DNA from: Bufo bufo
Lineage: Eukaryota > Chordata > Amphibia > Anura > Bufonidae
Direction: 5' to 3'
Length of the DNA: 64,000 nt
Assembly (NCBI RefSeq): GCF_905171765.1
Contig: NC_053391.1
Coordinates: forward strand, 263,083,918-263,147,917
Shown: positions 10,934 through 22,248 of the stretch, one piece after another
Layout: each line of letters opens with the position of its first letter
Numbering within the stretch: the stretch's first letter is position 1
Translations under genes and position numbers: made by a program
The notes under the pieces: model-generated
The model's input: the letters and a program-made list of their open reading frames with translations, nothing else
What the model was told of the DNA's origin: nothing
The model's database searches: none

Positions 10934-11326
10934 TTAGCTTTCAGAGTCAGAACTGGGTTCGGGTCGAGCCCGAGCGGACTTCCAGGGGCGCGCTTTTTCC
11001 GCCTGGCGCGGACAGGCTCTCTTACGTGACCTAGGCACGTCGTCTTTTGATGGAACTAAGCCATCATTACAATTATTTCTGGAGGTACCAGATACCGGGG
11101 TAATAGCTGGGGTAGCGACAGGGATCTGCGCTCTGAGTGCCTGGGAAATGGATTGTGATATCATAGAGGATACATTGCCCATAGCATTTGCAATAGCTGC
11201 AGAGATAGACTGCTGAAAATCCACCACCTGGGGCTCAGTGTGGCTATGATCTGACTCTACAGGGAGTGGGGTAGAGCTAGTGGTGGGGCCCATCAGGGTA
11301 GTGGGGACATCGCCAGGTAGAGACAT
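10934..11326 (-). pseudogene. possible DIRS-type ORF1 (gag-like) fragment
   Basis: An ATG at 11326 opens 130 residues. The N-terminus is Pro/Ser/Thr-rich. The middle (FQQSISAAIANAMGNV, then a second SISQAL segment) could form an amphipathic helix. The C-terminus is Arg/Lys-rich and ends in acidic SSDSES. This layout resembles the N-terminal part of DIRS gag proteins, which is inference. The sequence 5' of it (11340-12205, minus strand) is a GC-rich then A/T-rich leader without frames. No RT follows, so it would be a 5' remnant. It could instead be an unrelated transcript. Confidence 0.35.
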
Positions 11327-11339
11327 GGTAGAAAGGAGT

Positions 11340-12205
11340 TAGATACTCCTGAGCACACTATTATAGACAATATAAAGGTAGAAAAACCTATAATGAAAAA
11401 CAGTACAGGCAGAACAGATACCGATTGTCCGAGCGTGTGGGAAATGGCGCCGTCGGAACAAGGAAGGGGCGGAGGCGATGAGAAACAAGGAATGCCCCTC
11501 TACACCCAAACAGGGGGAAAGCAGGGGTGTACCAACATGGCTGCCAAGATGTCCCGTCTCAGCGCCAGGAATGTAGGTATGTGACCGCCGCACACAAAAT
11601 GGCGCCCGAGAATCTCGAGCCCGGCGCCTCCCCCGTGCGCGACTGCCGTCGAAATCCCGCAAATCGCGAGACTTCGGGCGGCAAGAAGCGCGAGGACTAG
11701 CCGAAAGGGGGAGGAATGGCGCCAATCGAACAAGAGGTAAGGGAAAAGGACAGAGGGAACGACCGGACGAGTTAAACAAGAAGGGTCAGAACAAACGTCC
11801 CTCACACGAAAAGTCGGGAAGGGAATAATCCCTAAGCCTAGCGAAAAGAAATAATGGGACAGAATATAAAAACAATACGATTTTAAGAATAATCCTAAAG
11901 TAAAAAACGGAGAAACACTTATCAAATAAAAAAATCGATATCTCCAAAGCTATTAGCAATAGAGTACATAAATAATACGATTTAAGAATAATCCTAAATA
12001 GTAAAATCGGAGAGACACTTATCTGCTGTGGGCAGCAGCAAAGAAAGAGGAAGAGATGACACGGGAAGACCTATTTATGGACTTACTAATGGGAGGGGTT
12101 ATTGGGTTGTCCTTGGGTTTTTATGTAAATTCTTTGCTGCTGTGGAATTTCAGTAAAGGAGTTGTTATGCAATACGAGCCTCCGTGTCTTGTTATAAAAT
12201 CTGCA
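11340..12205 (-). other. leader-like noncoding region upstream of the gag-like ORF
   Basis: On the minus strand this runs from the Tc1 breakpoint into the ATG at 11326. It contains a repeated A/T block: the phrase AGGATTATTCTTAAA(A)TCG occurs twice (about 11880 and 11985, written on the minus strand) next to GATAAGTGT(T/C)TCTCCG. The part at 11600-11700 is CpG-rich. It may be the terminal repeat and leader of a DIRS-like element. No protein is visible. Confidence 0.3.
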
Positions 12206-12993
12206 ACCATGCTCTAGTGGACTTGGAGGTATGCTTGGGATCATTGTCCTGTTGAAAGGTCCAACGTCTCCCAAGCCTCAGGTTTGTGACGGACTGCATC
12301 ACATTTTCATCCAATATCTCCTGCTACTGAAGAGAATTCATGGTACCTGCAAACGCTAAAGCTTCTCTGTACCTGTAGAAGCAAAACAGCCCCAAAGCAT
12401 GATTGACCCCCCCCACCATGCTTCACAGTAGGCAAGGTGTTCTTTTCTTCATGGGCCTTGTTCTTCCTCCTCCAAACATAGCGTTGATCCATGGGCCCAA
12501 ACAGTTCTAATTTTGTTTCATCAGTCCACAGAACACTTTTGTGGTTTGTCCACATGACTTTTGGCATACTGCAGTAGACTCTTCTTATTCTTTGGAGACA
12601 GCAAGGGGGTGCGCCTGGGAGTTCTGGCATGGAGGCCTTCATTACGCAGTGTGCGCCTTATTGTCTGAGCTGAAACTTCAGTACCCACATCTGACAAATC
12701 TTTTTTCAGTTCCTCAGCAGTCACACGGGGACTTTTCTCCACTTTGCGCTTCAGGTAGCGCGCTTCAGGTAGCGCACAGCAGTCGAAGTCAGCATCTTCT
12801 TTCTGCCACGACCAGGTAGCGTTTCAACAGTGCCCTTTGCCTTGAATTTGCAAATGATGCTTCCTATGGTGTCTCTTGGTATGTTTAACATCTTTGCAAT
12901 CTTCTTATAGCCATTGCCCTTCCTGTGAAGAGAAATCACCTCTTCTCTTGTCTTCCTGGACCATTCTCTTGACTTCACCATGTTTGTAAACAC
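12206..12993 (-). pseudogene. Tc1-like transposase, frameshifted and truncated
   Basis: A DD34E-type transposase in pieces. From 12993 the paired helix-turn-helix DNA-binding region reads MVKSREWSRKTREEVISL to LPGRGRKKMLT. A short duplication near 12745-12775 (CGCTTCAGGTAGCG twice) then breaks the frame. The next piece (12742-12521) carries AEELKKDLSDVG to LLQYAKSHVDKP. The catalytic core follows with VLWTDETKLELFG (first Asp, near 12525). The second catalytic Asp is in FQQDNDPKHTSKSTRAWLQ near 12240-12270. Nothing after WLQ is present, so the final DDE glutamate (PDLNPIE region) is lost. At least two frame changes are needed. It cannot be active. Confidence 0.85.
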
Positions 12994-13359
12994 ACCAGTA
13001 AATGTCTAGAAGGAGCTGAGTATCACAGTCCTTTTAAATCTACCTAATTAGTGCTTATTATGCTTGATTGCTGCTCCTTGACATCCACAGGTGTTTTCAA
13101 TACCTGATCGAAAACACTTGAATGAACCTCTTTTCTTAAGAGTGGTAGTCTTTAAGGGGTTGAATAATTGTGTCAATGAAGAAATCACAAAAAAAAAACA
13201 TTTAACACTATATTACAAAAACAATTGATGTAATTTTAAGTGCATTTGGTTCTTTAAAAAGTCCTTGTAAGATTTCATTCTGAACACAATTACAAATGTA
13301 CACTAAATTCCCTAAAACCCTTTACAGCATTGGGGGTTGAATAATTTGGAACACAACTG
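12206..13359 (-). mobile_element. Tc1-like transposon, 3' end lost
   Basis: The 5' terminus is at the right: it reads CAGTTGTGTTCCAAATTATT on the minus strand from 13359, next to target TA (13360-13361). The leader includes a TTGAATAATT motif repeated near 13160. The transposase pseudogene follows. Homology stops abruptly near 12206 after the second catalytic region, where the gag-like leader begins, so the 3' third and the second terminal repeat are missing. Confidence 0.85.
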
Positions 13360-13361
13360 TA

Positions 13362-14665
13362 TCATTGACATAACATCAAAGAAGATTGAGAATTGAGGAA
13401 AGGAAAAAAGAGGAGAAAAGTCTCAAAATATTAAAACTAACTGGGGGAATTGAAGGTAGGTAAAGTATGGAAGATATGAGACTGGTGAGAGAGCAATAAG
13501 TTGATGAAAAAGATATAAAGCAGTCATACAAAAGGACTGTAGCAGAAAAATACTGAGATAGTCGACCAGAATAAATGCATGTAAAAAAAAAGAGGACGAT
13601 CAAATCCATTGAAATAGTGAGGACACACAAATCAATCATCAAGCAAGGAAGGGGTACAATATTACCTGAGGCCATGATGCAAGAGGACGCTTAACTAGAG
13701 GCGCTGGTGGTGTGTGTCCTCAGCTGGAATTTATATCATCGGCTCGGAGGTCATGTGACTAGCGACTCCGCCGGGGTTATGCGAGTCACGTGATCGCGGC
13801 AATGAGGGCGCGCATGCGCACTTAGCTATTTGAGGATGTACAAGGTATGGGCGATCTAGGGCTGATGGGATGAATTACAAGTGGATGCACCAAGGTAGTG
13901 CGCCTGCGCGATTGGTGAACTGCATATGGTGATAACATGCTGGTCGATTTGTGGGAATTATAGAAAAGAAATGATAATCGAGTATACAAGGTGATAGGCT
14001 AATACAGAGGAGAATTGGCTGAATAGGAGATATAGGTGTAGTAAAGGAATATATATGTATACATGGTTATATGAAAAATGAAAATATAGTTATAAAAGAA
14101 AGTACTACCTTGATGCATCCACTTGTAATTCATCCCATTGTACATCCTCAAATAGCTAAATGCGCATGCGCGCCCTCATTGCCGCGATCACATGACTCGC
14201 GTGACGCTACCCGCGATCACGTGACTCGCATAACCCCGGCGGAGGTCACGCTAGTCAAATGACCTCCGAGCCGATGATATAAATTCCAGCTGAGGGGACA
14301 CACCACCAGCGCCTCCAGTTAAGTGTCCTCTTGCATCATGGCCTCAGGTAATATTGTACTCCTTCCTTGCTTGATGATTGATTTGTGTGTCCTCACTATT
14401 TCAATGGATTTGATCGTCCTCCTTTTTTTTTTTTTTTTTTTTTTTACATGCATTTATTCTGGTCGACTACCTCAGTATTTTTCTGCTACAGTCCTTTTGT
14501 ATGACTGCTTTATATCTTTTTCATCAACTTATTGCTCTCACCAGTCTCATATCCTCCATACTTTGCCTACCTTCAATTCCCCCAGTTAGTTTTAATATTT
14601 TGAGACTTTTTTCCTCTTTTTTTCCTTTCCTCAATTTTCAATCTTCTTTGATGTTATGTCAATGA
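13362..14665. repeat. large inverted repeat, arms about 540-560 bp
   Basis: The left arm (13362-13899) pairs with the right arm (14104-14665) around a spacer of about 205 bp. Examples are TCATTGACATAACATC at 13362 against its complement ending at 14665, and GCAAGAGGACGCTTAACT at about 13679 against AGTTAAGTGTCCTCTTGC at about 14319. The right arm continues into a tail at 14666-14880 with a GACCGAAACGTTGGGA motif like those at Penelope-like 3' ends in this window. The left arm is cut at a TA by the Tc1 element. Confidence 0.85.
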
Positions 14666-14880
14666 TTACTAAAAATAGGATTTTCTTCTATACTCTTCCA
14701 GATCCCTTGAGAAAGGTCTAATTAAGACCGAAACGTTGGGACATATTATGGCCTAGTTATTCTATGTGCATACTTTGGCAATGGCGCGATAAGTCATATA
14801 TTGACATTTATGTATTTTTGTACACCATAAATTTGCAAGCAAAAAAAGAAGATTGGTGTGCCGTGGATTATCTAATTGAA
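14666..14880 (+). mobile_element. Penelope-like 3' tail (candidate)
   Basis: Contains CTTGAGAAAGGTCTAATTAA then GACCGAAACGTTGGG, comparable with the GAAACGCGTC (58020-58060, minus) and GGCGAAACATGTCGGGG (45745) motifs. The last two flank a recognisable Penelope endonuclease piece or a palindrome of the same build. There is no coding sequence. Assignment is by motif and context only. Confidence 0.45.
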
Positions 14881-16559
14881 TACCCTCTCCACAGGCACTA
14901 GGCTAATCAGTCTTGTTCTAGTGTCCGTAGGAGGCAGACCTGACCTGCCCTTTGTGTGCAGGTCATCCTGCTACTTTTTTATTTTATTTTTTCTTCAATC
15001 ATTTTTTCTTTTTCTTCTCTGCAGGTTCCGGCCTGCTGCAGGGGTGGCTCCATCGTGTTCCACTTTAGTTGCCCCCCTGCGGGCGCGTACTCAGGTACTC
15101 AGGTACCTGGCGCCCACCCAGTCCCCAAATCTGCTTCCGCAGTGGAATTCCGGCAGTCCCACGGTTCCCATGTAGAGTCCGCCGAGGGGGTGGTAATTGC
15201 AGCGCCTGAAGACGTCTGAGGGTGAGTATGTTAGATTAGGGTCTCCCACCCTCCTCCCCGGGCCTGGGCGCGTTCCCCCCCCCCCTCTCCTCCCTTCCCG
15301 GATACCTTCATCGCTTAGCTCTATCCTGGCCCCAGAAGCCCCCTGGCCTTCCGTTTTTCCCTCTGGTGGTCGCTTCTCCAGTTCTTTCCCCCACCTGGCC
15401 CCCGTTCGTCCTCGGCCGCGCTCCACTAATTTAGGCCCCGGCTTTTCAGGCCTACTAGGCTGCAACTCCCCACCTACTTTCTGAGCTTCCCGGGCTTACT
15501 CCGTCACCTCCCCTTCGTGGGGGGAGCTTGGGAGGGGCCTCTCCTGCCTGCCCAATCAAGCTCCAGGTTCCCTGCTCTGTCAGAGGGCCGGTTCTTCCTC
15601 CGCCTGTCGGCTCCTTTTCTCACCGGGTCGCCATCTTCTGCTCTCCTGCATGGGGCGCACTGCACAGCTCCTGGGGTCTGGTAGGCAGCCTCTGGCTGAA
15701 TTGCTCTGCAGGCCCCTCCCCTCTCTATTGCTGCATTCTCCTGCAGCCCTGCCACCTGATCTATAGCTGCTGCAGCACCTCTTGGGAACGTGGCATCCGG
15801 GGACAGATAGGTCAGCCCTGCTGCTCTATGAGGGCCTCCTCTCCCAGCCTCCCTATCGGATCGCCACGTATTTCACGTGCGTCCGTTGTCTACGGAGGTT
15901 TCCATGTGGTCGGCTTGTCCCCCCTGAATTGGCTCCCTCCCTGTTGAACTATGGGAACCTTGCCTGACTCGCCCAATCCCTGGCGGAGTTGCTGGAGCGC
16001 TACCTACAAATTGCGGTCCCCCCCCCCCCCCCCCTCCCCTTCAGGGTCCTTCCTGCAGATGAGCCACGCTGACACTCGAATACAGGGTCACGCAAGGAGT
16101 AGCCCACGGACCATCCTCGGGTGGTCTCAACTAGCTTCCACCCCTCCTCGGGTCGCCCCAGGACAGGCCTGAGGCTGGTGACGAAGCCTTCTCTGTTAGT
16201 TGCCTCTGGGGACACCTCTGCACCGATTCCCTCGGAACAGAGCATCAGGCGGTCTTCCACCATGCAGGATCCCTCTGTGAGGTCAAGACAAACGTGCACG
16301 GTGATACCTACCCTACCCAGGTTTGGTGCCCCTCTAGTGGACTTTCGGATGGCGCTCTCCTGCCTGCACAGGTAATTACCGCACAGGACAGGTAAGGCAG
16401 CTGTCACCGTGCTTAGCAACTGGGACACCTACACGGTGTCTCTGGTACGTAAGCCCTCGTAGGCTGTACACGACAGACCTTCCTAGTTCCCCTACCCAGG
16501 GGCTATGTTCTAGGCAAGCTGATAATTCAGGCAAACGCCTCTTGTAGGGTTGGTAACCC

Positions 16560-17400
16560 TTCTCGGCCTCTAAAGGTTCTTTTGTAGTGCCTGTACCAGA
16601 GAAAACAGGCCGGCTTCTATTGCCGTGGCGATTACACCAGCCGCCTTGTTACTTTCATAGGTAGAGTTCCTACACCTACTCCAGATTCTGTAGCCATTAC
16701 CCCTGGCTGGCTCTATGGTGTTCCATGTGGCTCTATTTCCCCCTATCGGGCGAGATATACAGGCCGCCTTCAATTGCTGTGCAATTGCACCTGTCTGTTT
16801 CCAGCCACCTTGCTCCCTTCATAGGTAGAGTACCTACACCATCTCCTGATGCTGTATCCAATATCCCTGGCGGGCTCTATTGTGTTCCGTGCGGCAGTAT
16901 TTCTCCCTTACGGGCGAGATATAGAGGCCACTCTCAATTGCTGTAGCAATTGCCTCTGGTTTTGTTCTAGTGGGCACTAAGCTGCCACCTTGCTCCCTTC
17001 ATAGGTAGAGTACCTTCACAACCTCCTATCTCTCTTATGGTGTACCTTGCGGCACTATTTCTCCCTTACCGGACGAGATATTGAGGCCACCTTGTATTGC
17101 CGTGGCCACTGCACCTACCTCATCACAGTGTGCACCAAACAGCCATCTTACTCCCTTCTTAGGTAGATTCCTGCACCGTCTCCGATGCTGCAGCCATTAC
17201 ACCTGTCTTGCTCTATGGTGTACTATGCGGCCCTGTTTCCCTCAGGTGAAATAGAGGGCCTCCTTCAGTTGCCATTGCACTTACTTAATTGTGGGGTGCA
17301 CCTGTCGTTCTTTGTGGTACCGTGCGGCCCTATTTTTTTTTTCCCCCTCCCGAGCTGAATATAGGTAGCATTGCTAACGCGGTAGCCGCTGCACTTCTCT
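16560..17400 (+). repeat. degenerate tandem repeat, period about 160-180 bp
   Basis: The anchor TTCATAGGTAGAGT recurs near 16653, 16818 and 16998, with a decayed copy near 17157. Each is followed by a CTCTATGGTGTTCC-type phrase, then TATTTC(C/T)CCCT, then a GGGCGAGATATA phrase and a GCAATTGC phrase. Copies differ by 15-30 percent, so this is an old array. No coding potential is seen in 15000-18400. Confidence 0.7.
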
Positions 17401-18439
17401 GGTCCTAGGGTGCACCATGCGGCCACATCGCTCTAATCTTAAATCTAGTACCTTTACCATCTCCAGAGGCTGTACCCATTGCACCTGTCTGGTCGTATCT
17501 CTACAGTACACTACACAGCCGTATTTCTACTTTAACAGGTTGAGGACCTGTACCCTCCAAATGCGGTCGCATTCCCGGATGCTGTGGCTTTGTTTCCACT
17601 CTCCTTAGTGTGCAACATGCAGCCACTTTACCTCGGTTTTACACGTGTATTTTTAGTACCCACGTGCTGGGCCCTATGGTGCATTCTGTGGCCCATACAG
17701 TTTCTGTATTACTGGGTGCTTCCTTCCCCGGGCTCTATTCTGTGCTGCGGATGTGGTTACTTCTCTTTTTGGTTCTTCCATACATCTGCCACTCCGTTAC
17801 TGTCGTGCTACTTTCTCAAGGCACTGTCCACAACAGGCCATCCTGGTTCAGCATGTACATGGTAACCAAATCTGGCAGGGGTGGGCCAGCCCAACCCCCA
17901 CCTCCACCTTGTCGGTCTAGTGCTACTTCTGGTGTACCCAGTATATGGCTGATCTGTTCTGATCTGGTGGGTGGTCCACATACAACCACGCTCCCTACAC
18001 CATGGCCAGGTGGTTGTTGGCTTTTGTGCTAGGGTTGCTCTTGCCATCCCTATAAAATACTACTGTCTGCGGCACTCAGCGTTACCCCATATTATAAAGG
18101 AGTACCCGCGTTGTTTTCTTTTACAGGGCGGACCATTCCTGGTGGAGTACAGTGATCTCCACTGGATCTTCTCCTTGTTGGGGTACGTAGGTTGTTGAGC
18201 ACCGGCCGCTACAGCAGTTTTCGGCCATCACTGGATGTCCTCCGCCACACGGAATCCTTCTGGGGTCAGCGACTTTTCCTCGCTGGACGTCCTTCCTGAT
18301 GAGTCAGGGACAGAACCACTGAGCGCCACACACCTGCCTGGTAGGTGAATTTTCAGCTGATTTGCTCTGGCATCGGACAGGGTTCCGTAGTTCCTTCTGG
18401 GTCCGGGTGTTCCCTTATATTCTCTGCTTAGTTGTACTA

Positions 18440-19484
18440 CACTCACCTAAAGAATTATTAGGAACACCTGTTCTATTTCTCATTAATGCCATTATCTAGT
18501 CAAACAGTCACATGGCAGTTGCTTCAATGCATTTAGGGGTGTGGTCCTGGTCAAGACAATCTCCTGAACTCCAAACTGAATGTCAGAATGGGAAAGAAAG
18601 GTGATTTAAGCAATTTTGAGCGTGGCATGGTTGTTGGTGCCAGATGGGCTGGTCTGAGTATTTCACAATCTGCTCAGTTACTGGGATTTTCACGCACAAC
18701 CATTTCTAGGGTTTACAAAGAATGGTGTGAAAAGGGAAAAACATCCAGTATGCGGCAGTCCTGTGGGCGAAAATGCCTTGTGGATGCTAGAGGTCAGAGG
18801 AGAATGGGCCGACTGATTCAAGCTGATAGAAGAGCAACGTTGACTGAAATAACCACTCGTTACAACAGAGGTATGCAGCAAAGCATTTGTGAAGCCACAA
18901 CACACACAACCTTGAGGCGGATGGGCTACAACAGCAGAAGACCCCACCGGGTACCACTCATCTCCACTACAAATAGGAAAAAGAGGCTACAATTTGCACG
19001 AGCTCACCAAAATTGTACTGTTGAAGACTGGAAAAATGTTGCCTGGTCTGATGATTCTCGATTTCTGTTGAGACATTCAAATGGTAGAGTCAGAATTTGG
19101 CGTAAACAGAATGAGAACATGTATCCATCATCTGGCTACTTCCAGCGATCATGCACCATGTCACAAAGCTCGAATCATTTCAAATTGGTTTCTTGAACAT
19201 GACAATGAGTTTACTGTACTAAAATGGCCCCCACAGTCACCAGATCTCAACCCAATAGAGCATCTTTGGGATGTGGTGGAACGGGAGCTTCGTGCCCTGG
19301 ATGTGCATCCCTCAAATCTCCATCAACTGCAAGATGCTATCCTATCAATATGGGCCAACATTTCTAAAGAATGCTATCGGCACCTTGTTGAATCAATGCC
19401 ACGTAGAATTAAGGCAGTTCTGAAGGCAAAAGGGGGCCCAACACCGTATTAGTATGGTGTTCCTAATAATTCTTTAGGTGAGTG
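18440..19484 (+). mobile_element. Tc1-like transposon, internally deleted, 1,045 bp
   Basis: The terminal inverted repeats are CACTCACCTAAAGAATTATT... (18440) and its complement ending at 19484, identical over about 29 bp. TA flanks both sides (18438-18439 and 19485-19486). The inside is one transposase gene lacking its middle. The clean ends and sharp TA duplication suggest fairly recent insertion into the C/T-rich host segment. Confidence 0.92.
18588..19452 (+). pseudogene. Tc1-like transposase with internal deletion
   Basis: From ATG at 18588 (MGKKGDLSNFERGM) the frame runs 202 residues. A helix-turn-helix region (SISQSAQLLGFSRTTISRVY) comes first, then a GRK-type linker (GRKCLVDARGQRR), and the first catalytic Asp in VAWSDDSRF. 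After RKQNENM the sequence jumps to YPSSGYFQR, so the stretch between the first and second Asp is largely deleted. The second Asp region is damaged by small deletions and a frame change at about 19148. The third region resumes in another frame (19150-19452) with WPPQSPDLNPIEHLWDVVE, holding the catalytic Glu, and ends KAVLKAKGGPTPY. Non-functional. Confidence 0.92.
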
Positions 19485-20856
19485 TATATGACAGAGGGCA
19501 GTTCCCTTGGACCTTGCTATTGTCTGTGCCTGTCAGGTACTTTCTCCCCCGGGGAGTCTTCTGTATGTCGGTCACAGCTGGTTTCTACATTTCATGTAGT
19601 CACACCCAGTTTCTTTCATAGCGACTTTGCCATTCCTTATGCATATGGGTGTCTGTCGATTTAGTGGTACAACCCAAGCCGCTGTACTTGCCCTCCCCGG
19701 GACAATGTATGCAGATTGCTAGCCACTATTCTTAGAATGGCTAGTTGTCCATGACCAATTCCTTCCCATATGGTGGTTCTTTTAATTTTTTCTTGGATAT
19801 TTGGTTCCCTGTGAGCCCATACCGGGTACTCCTTTCTGGAGTCCCTGTCCCCGTTCATTTGACCACACAGATTCTGTATGATAATCGTTGTTTGGGGGGG
19901 GGGGGGGGGGCCTGGGTTGATCCCCTTGTAGGTTCCAATACCCTTGTGGACCCCTTGGGATTTGTGTCTATCTTCCCATCCTCCCACGTCAAGTATCTGG
20001 TATTGAGTGGTTTAGTGCTACGTTCTGCATTTCCACCTTATGGTCTCCTTCGGGAGGGACTTCCTCCTGTTGGTAGAACCTTCCTCCTTAGACTGTTGGG
20101 AGTACTCTCCTTCTCCTCCCATGTCTCTCAGTCCAGTGTGTCCCTGCTGAGATTTCTTGGGCCTGCTTCTGTTTCCCTGATACTTCATTTTGCCAGAGTT
20201 TTTCCTTTCTAGCGCTTCTCAGCGATATTTTGTTTTCAGAGACTCGTTCCTTGTCTCCTGGTTTTGGGATGGAGTTCTTATCTTTTCTCTTTTCCTGGCC
20301 TTTACTTACTACCCCCTCCCTTCCAAGGGTTGGCGGTTTCCCTTGACGCCTTTTGGGGTTTTCACCTTTCAATAGGGCACTTAACTTCATCACCTGCTTC
20401 GCGGTGGGGGGAGACCTGCTCCCTTCATATGTGAGCCTTGCTATGGCTTCCCTCACTCGTTTGGCCATCAGTGATTCCTTGTTTCCTTGCTCCCCTGGCC
20501 TGTCAAAGGTTGGCCACAGGGTGTTTGTGCTTTTGCCTGAGTCAATTAGAATGTTAGGTAGCTCCAATACGCGGTGCTGTCCTACTTTCTCTGCAGCCTT
20601 TGGATGAGCTGGGTGTTCCCCTTTGCCTTCTTCCTGCATTTGGGACCTTCTCCCAGGCATTTGTCCTGGGGTGCTGGCAGTCTTCGCTGTTGCTTCCTTG
20701 GGGTTTCTCCCTTGTTATGAGGCTTCTTGCCTATTCCGTGCATTTCTCCTGTTGGGTCACGTGGTTCTCCTGCACCTGTATGCCCAACCGGTGGCATGGC
20801 TGTTCATTTCCCACCCTCAGGGACTGTGTCCCCCAATGCCATGCACGAGAAAATTT

Positions 20857-21198
20857 GGATTTTTTTTGTACTCACCGTAAAATCCTTTTCTCGTAGTAGG
20901 CATTGGGGGACACAGATCCCACCCTATGTTTTTTTTACTTCCGCTTCTCCGGGCTGGTCTCTTGATCTTTCCCGGTACGGGAGTTGTTGGTTCCTTGCCT
21001 TTCTTCTCTCTCCTACTGCTTTTGGTACAAACTGATTAGCCTAGTGCCTGTGGAGAGGGTATAGCCCAACGGGGAGGTATCCAACACTTTTTATGTCTAG
21101 TGTCGCCTCCTAGTGGTAGTTGGACATATACCCATGGTGCTGTGTCCCCCAATGCCTACTACGAGAAAAGGATTTTACGGTGAGCACAAAAAAATCCA
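20857..21198. repeat. inverted repeat with CGAGAAAAGGATTTTACGG arms
   Basis: About 59 bp at 20857-20915 pairs with 21140-21198. The pairing includes CTGTGTCCCCCAATGCCTAC and CGAGAAAAGGATTTTACGGTG. A partial direct copy of the second arm lies just before it (20824-20866). The arm ends in a GTGAG(T/C)AC splice-donor-like string. It may be a retroelement terminal repeat. Confidence 0.7.
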
Positions 21199-21431
21199 AT
21201 TCTACTTAATCAGTTATCAGTGAGAGGCTAAGTTAACCATGTGCGTTGCGTTCCCTGTAACAGCGGGACACAACACAATGGAAAGTATAAGTATTGCCGC
21301 TCCTTAACTGTGCGTTGCGTGCCATATAGTGAAGCATATGAAAAGCATGCTTCTTCATGGTCACTTAACGTGTTTGTTTTGCGGTAACGTGACGCACTGC
21401 ATGCATTGGCCTTTATTCTTACAGTAGAGAA

Positions 21432-22185
21432 GTACCGTATTTTTAGGAAAAGTGGTGGAAAAATAGCAGTGCGTCTTATGGGGCGAATGCTGCGACCGTC
21501 CGGTGAATAGGCTGAGAGGGAGGAGGGGCTGGGGGCCGGCATCTGTTTCTGTAATGGCAGCGGGGCCCGCTGCAGTCACTGTATTCTGCCACAACGGGCC
21601 CCGCTCACTGTAGTATACGGTAATCATATCTAACTTGTGGGTATTGTTAAAGTACTCCAATCATCTTAAATCTAGCGCTGTACTACTTGCTACTAACTTC
21701 TTGGCAGTCAGGAGGCCGGGTGGGCGCTCGTAGCGTAGCTCACTACGTCACGCGCGTGCTCCGCCCACTTTATGAATGAAGCAGGCACCGGGCCCCGCTG
21801 CCATTACAGAAACAGGTGCCGGCCCCCATTCACTACACAGGGACACTGTTATGGGGGGGGTTCTGTGGATGACACATAAGATGCTATATATGTGCCATCC
21901 ACAGATGCCCCCATAACAGTGCCATCCACAGATGCCCCCATAACAGTGCCATCCACAGATGCCCCCATAACAGTGCCATCCACAGATGCCCCCATAACAG
22001 TTCCATCCACAGATGCCCCCATAACAGTGCCATCCACAGATGCCCCCATAACAGTGCCATCCACAGACCACCATTAGTTCAAAAGCACACCTTTTGGTTA
22101 AAAAAAAAATTTCTCTTATTTTCCTCCTCAAAAACCTAGGTGCGTCTTATGGGCAGGTGCATCTTATAGGGCGAAAAATACGGTA
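21432..22185. mobile_element. hAT-like element with TACCGTATTTTT ends
   Basis: The left end is TACCGTATTTTTAGG and the right end GGGCGAAAAATACGGTA, with GCGTCTTATGGGGCG / TGCGTCTTATGGGC just inside. Such ends are found on short hAT-type elements of vertebrates. The target duplication is not clear. Inside are a CGGGCCCCGCTGCCATTACA block shared with 48700-49010 and a 27-bp minisatellite. Confidence 0.6.
21840..22075. repeat. 27-bp minisatellite (GCCATCCACAGATGCCCCCA)
   Basis: About seven nearly identical head-to-tail units at 21892-22070, preceded by one inverted unit (21845-21880), with a TGCTATATATGTG turn between. Because 27 is divisible by 3, both strands read open, but the frames are repeat artefacts. 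Confidence 0.9.
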
Positions 22186-22248
22186 ATTAATTATAACTTT
22201 TTGTGAATTGGGACATTTAAACTTGCTTATTTATTTATTTATTCCAAT

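Larger units (their letters stand above)
14881..21061. mobile_element. noncoding segment bounded by a 30-bp inverted repeat
   Basis: The 30 bases 14881-14910 (starting TACCCTCTCCACAGGCACTA) are repeated exactly in inverted form at 21032-21061. Between them is about 5.1 kb of C/T-rich noncoding DNA plus the nested Tc1 at 18440-19484. No frame resembles gag, pol or a transposase. A second, overlapping inverted pair is at 20857-20915 and 21140-21198. The layout could be a non-autonomous DIRS-type element, which carries inverted and internal complementary repeats, but no recombinase is present to prove it. Confidence 0.5.

Noticed and set aside
15528..15947. 139-codon frame in C/T-rich DNA
   Set aside because: Low-complexity Pro/Ser/Leu translation of noncoding element DNA; no homology recognised.
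14881..21061. LTR retrotransposon
   Set aside because: The flanking repeats are inverted, not direct, and there is no gag-pol, primer-binding site or polypurine tract that I can identify.
21748..22131. Open frames of repeated GWHCYGGIC or MDGTVMGASV motifs
   Set aside because: The 27-bp minisatellite is divisible by three, so frames stay open by chance on both strands.
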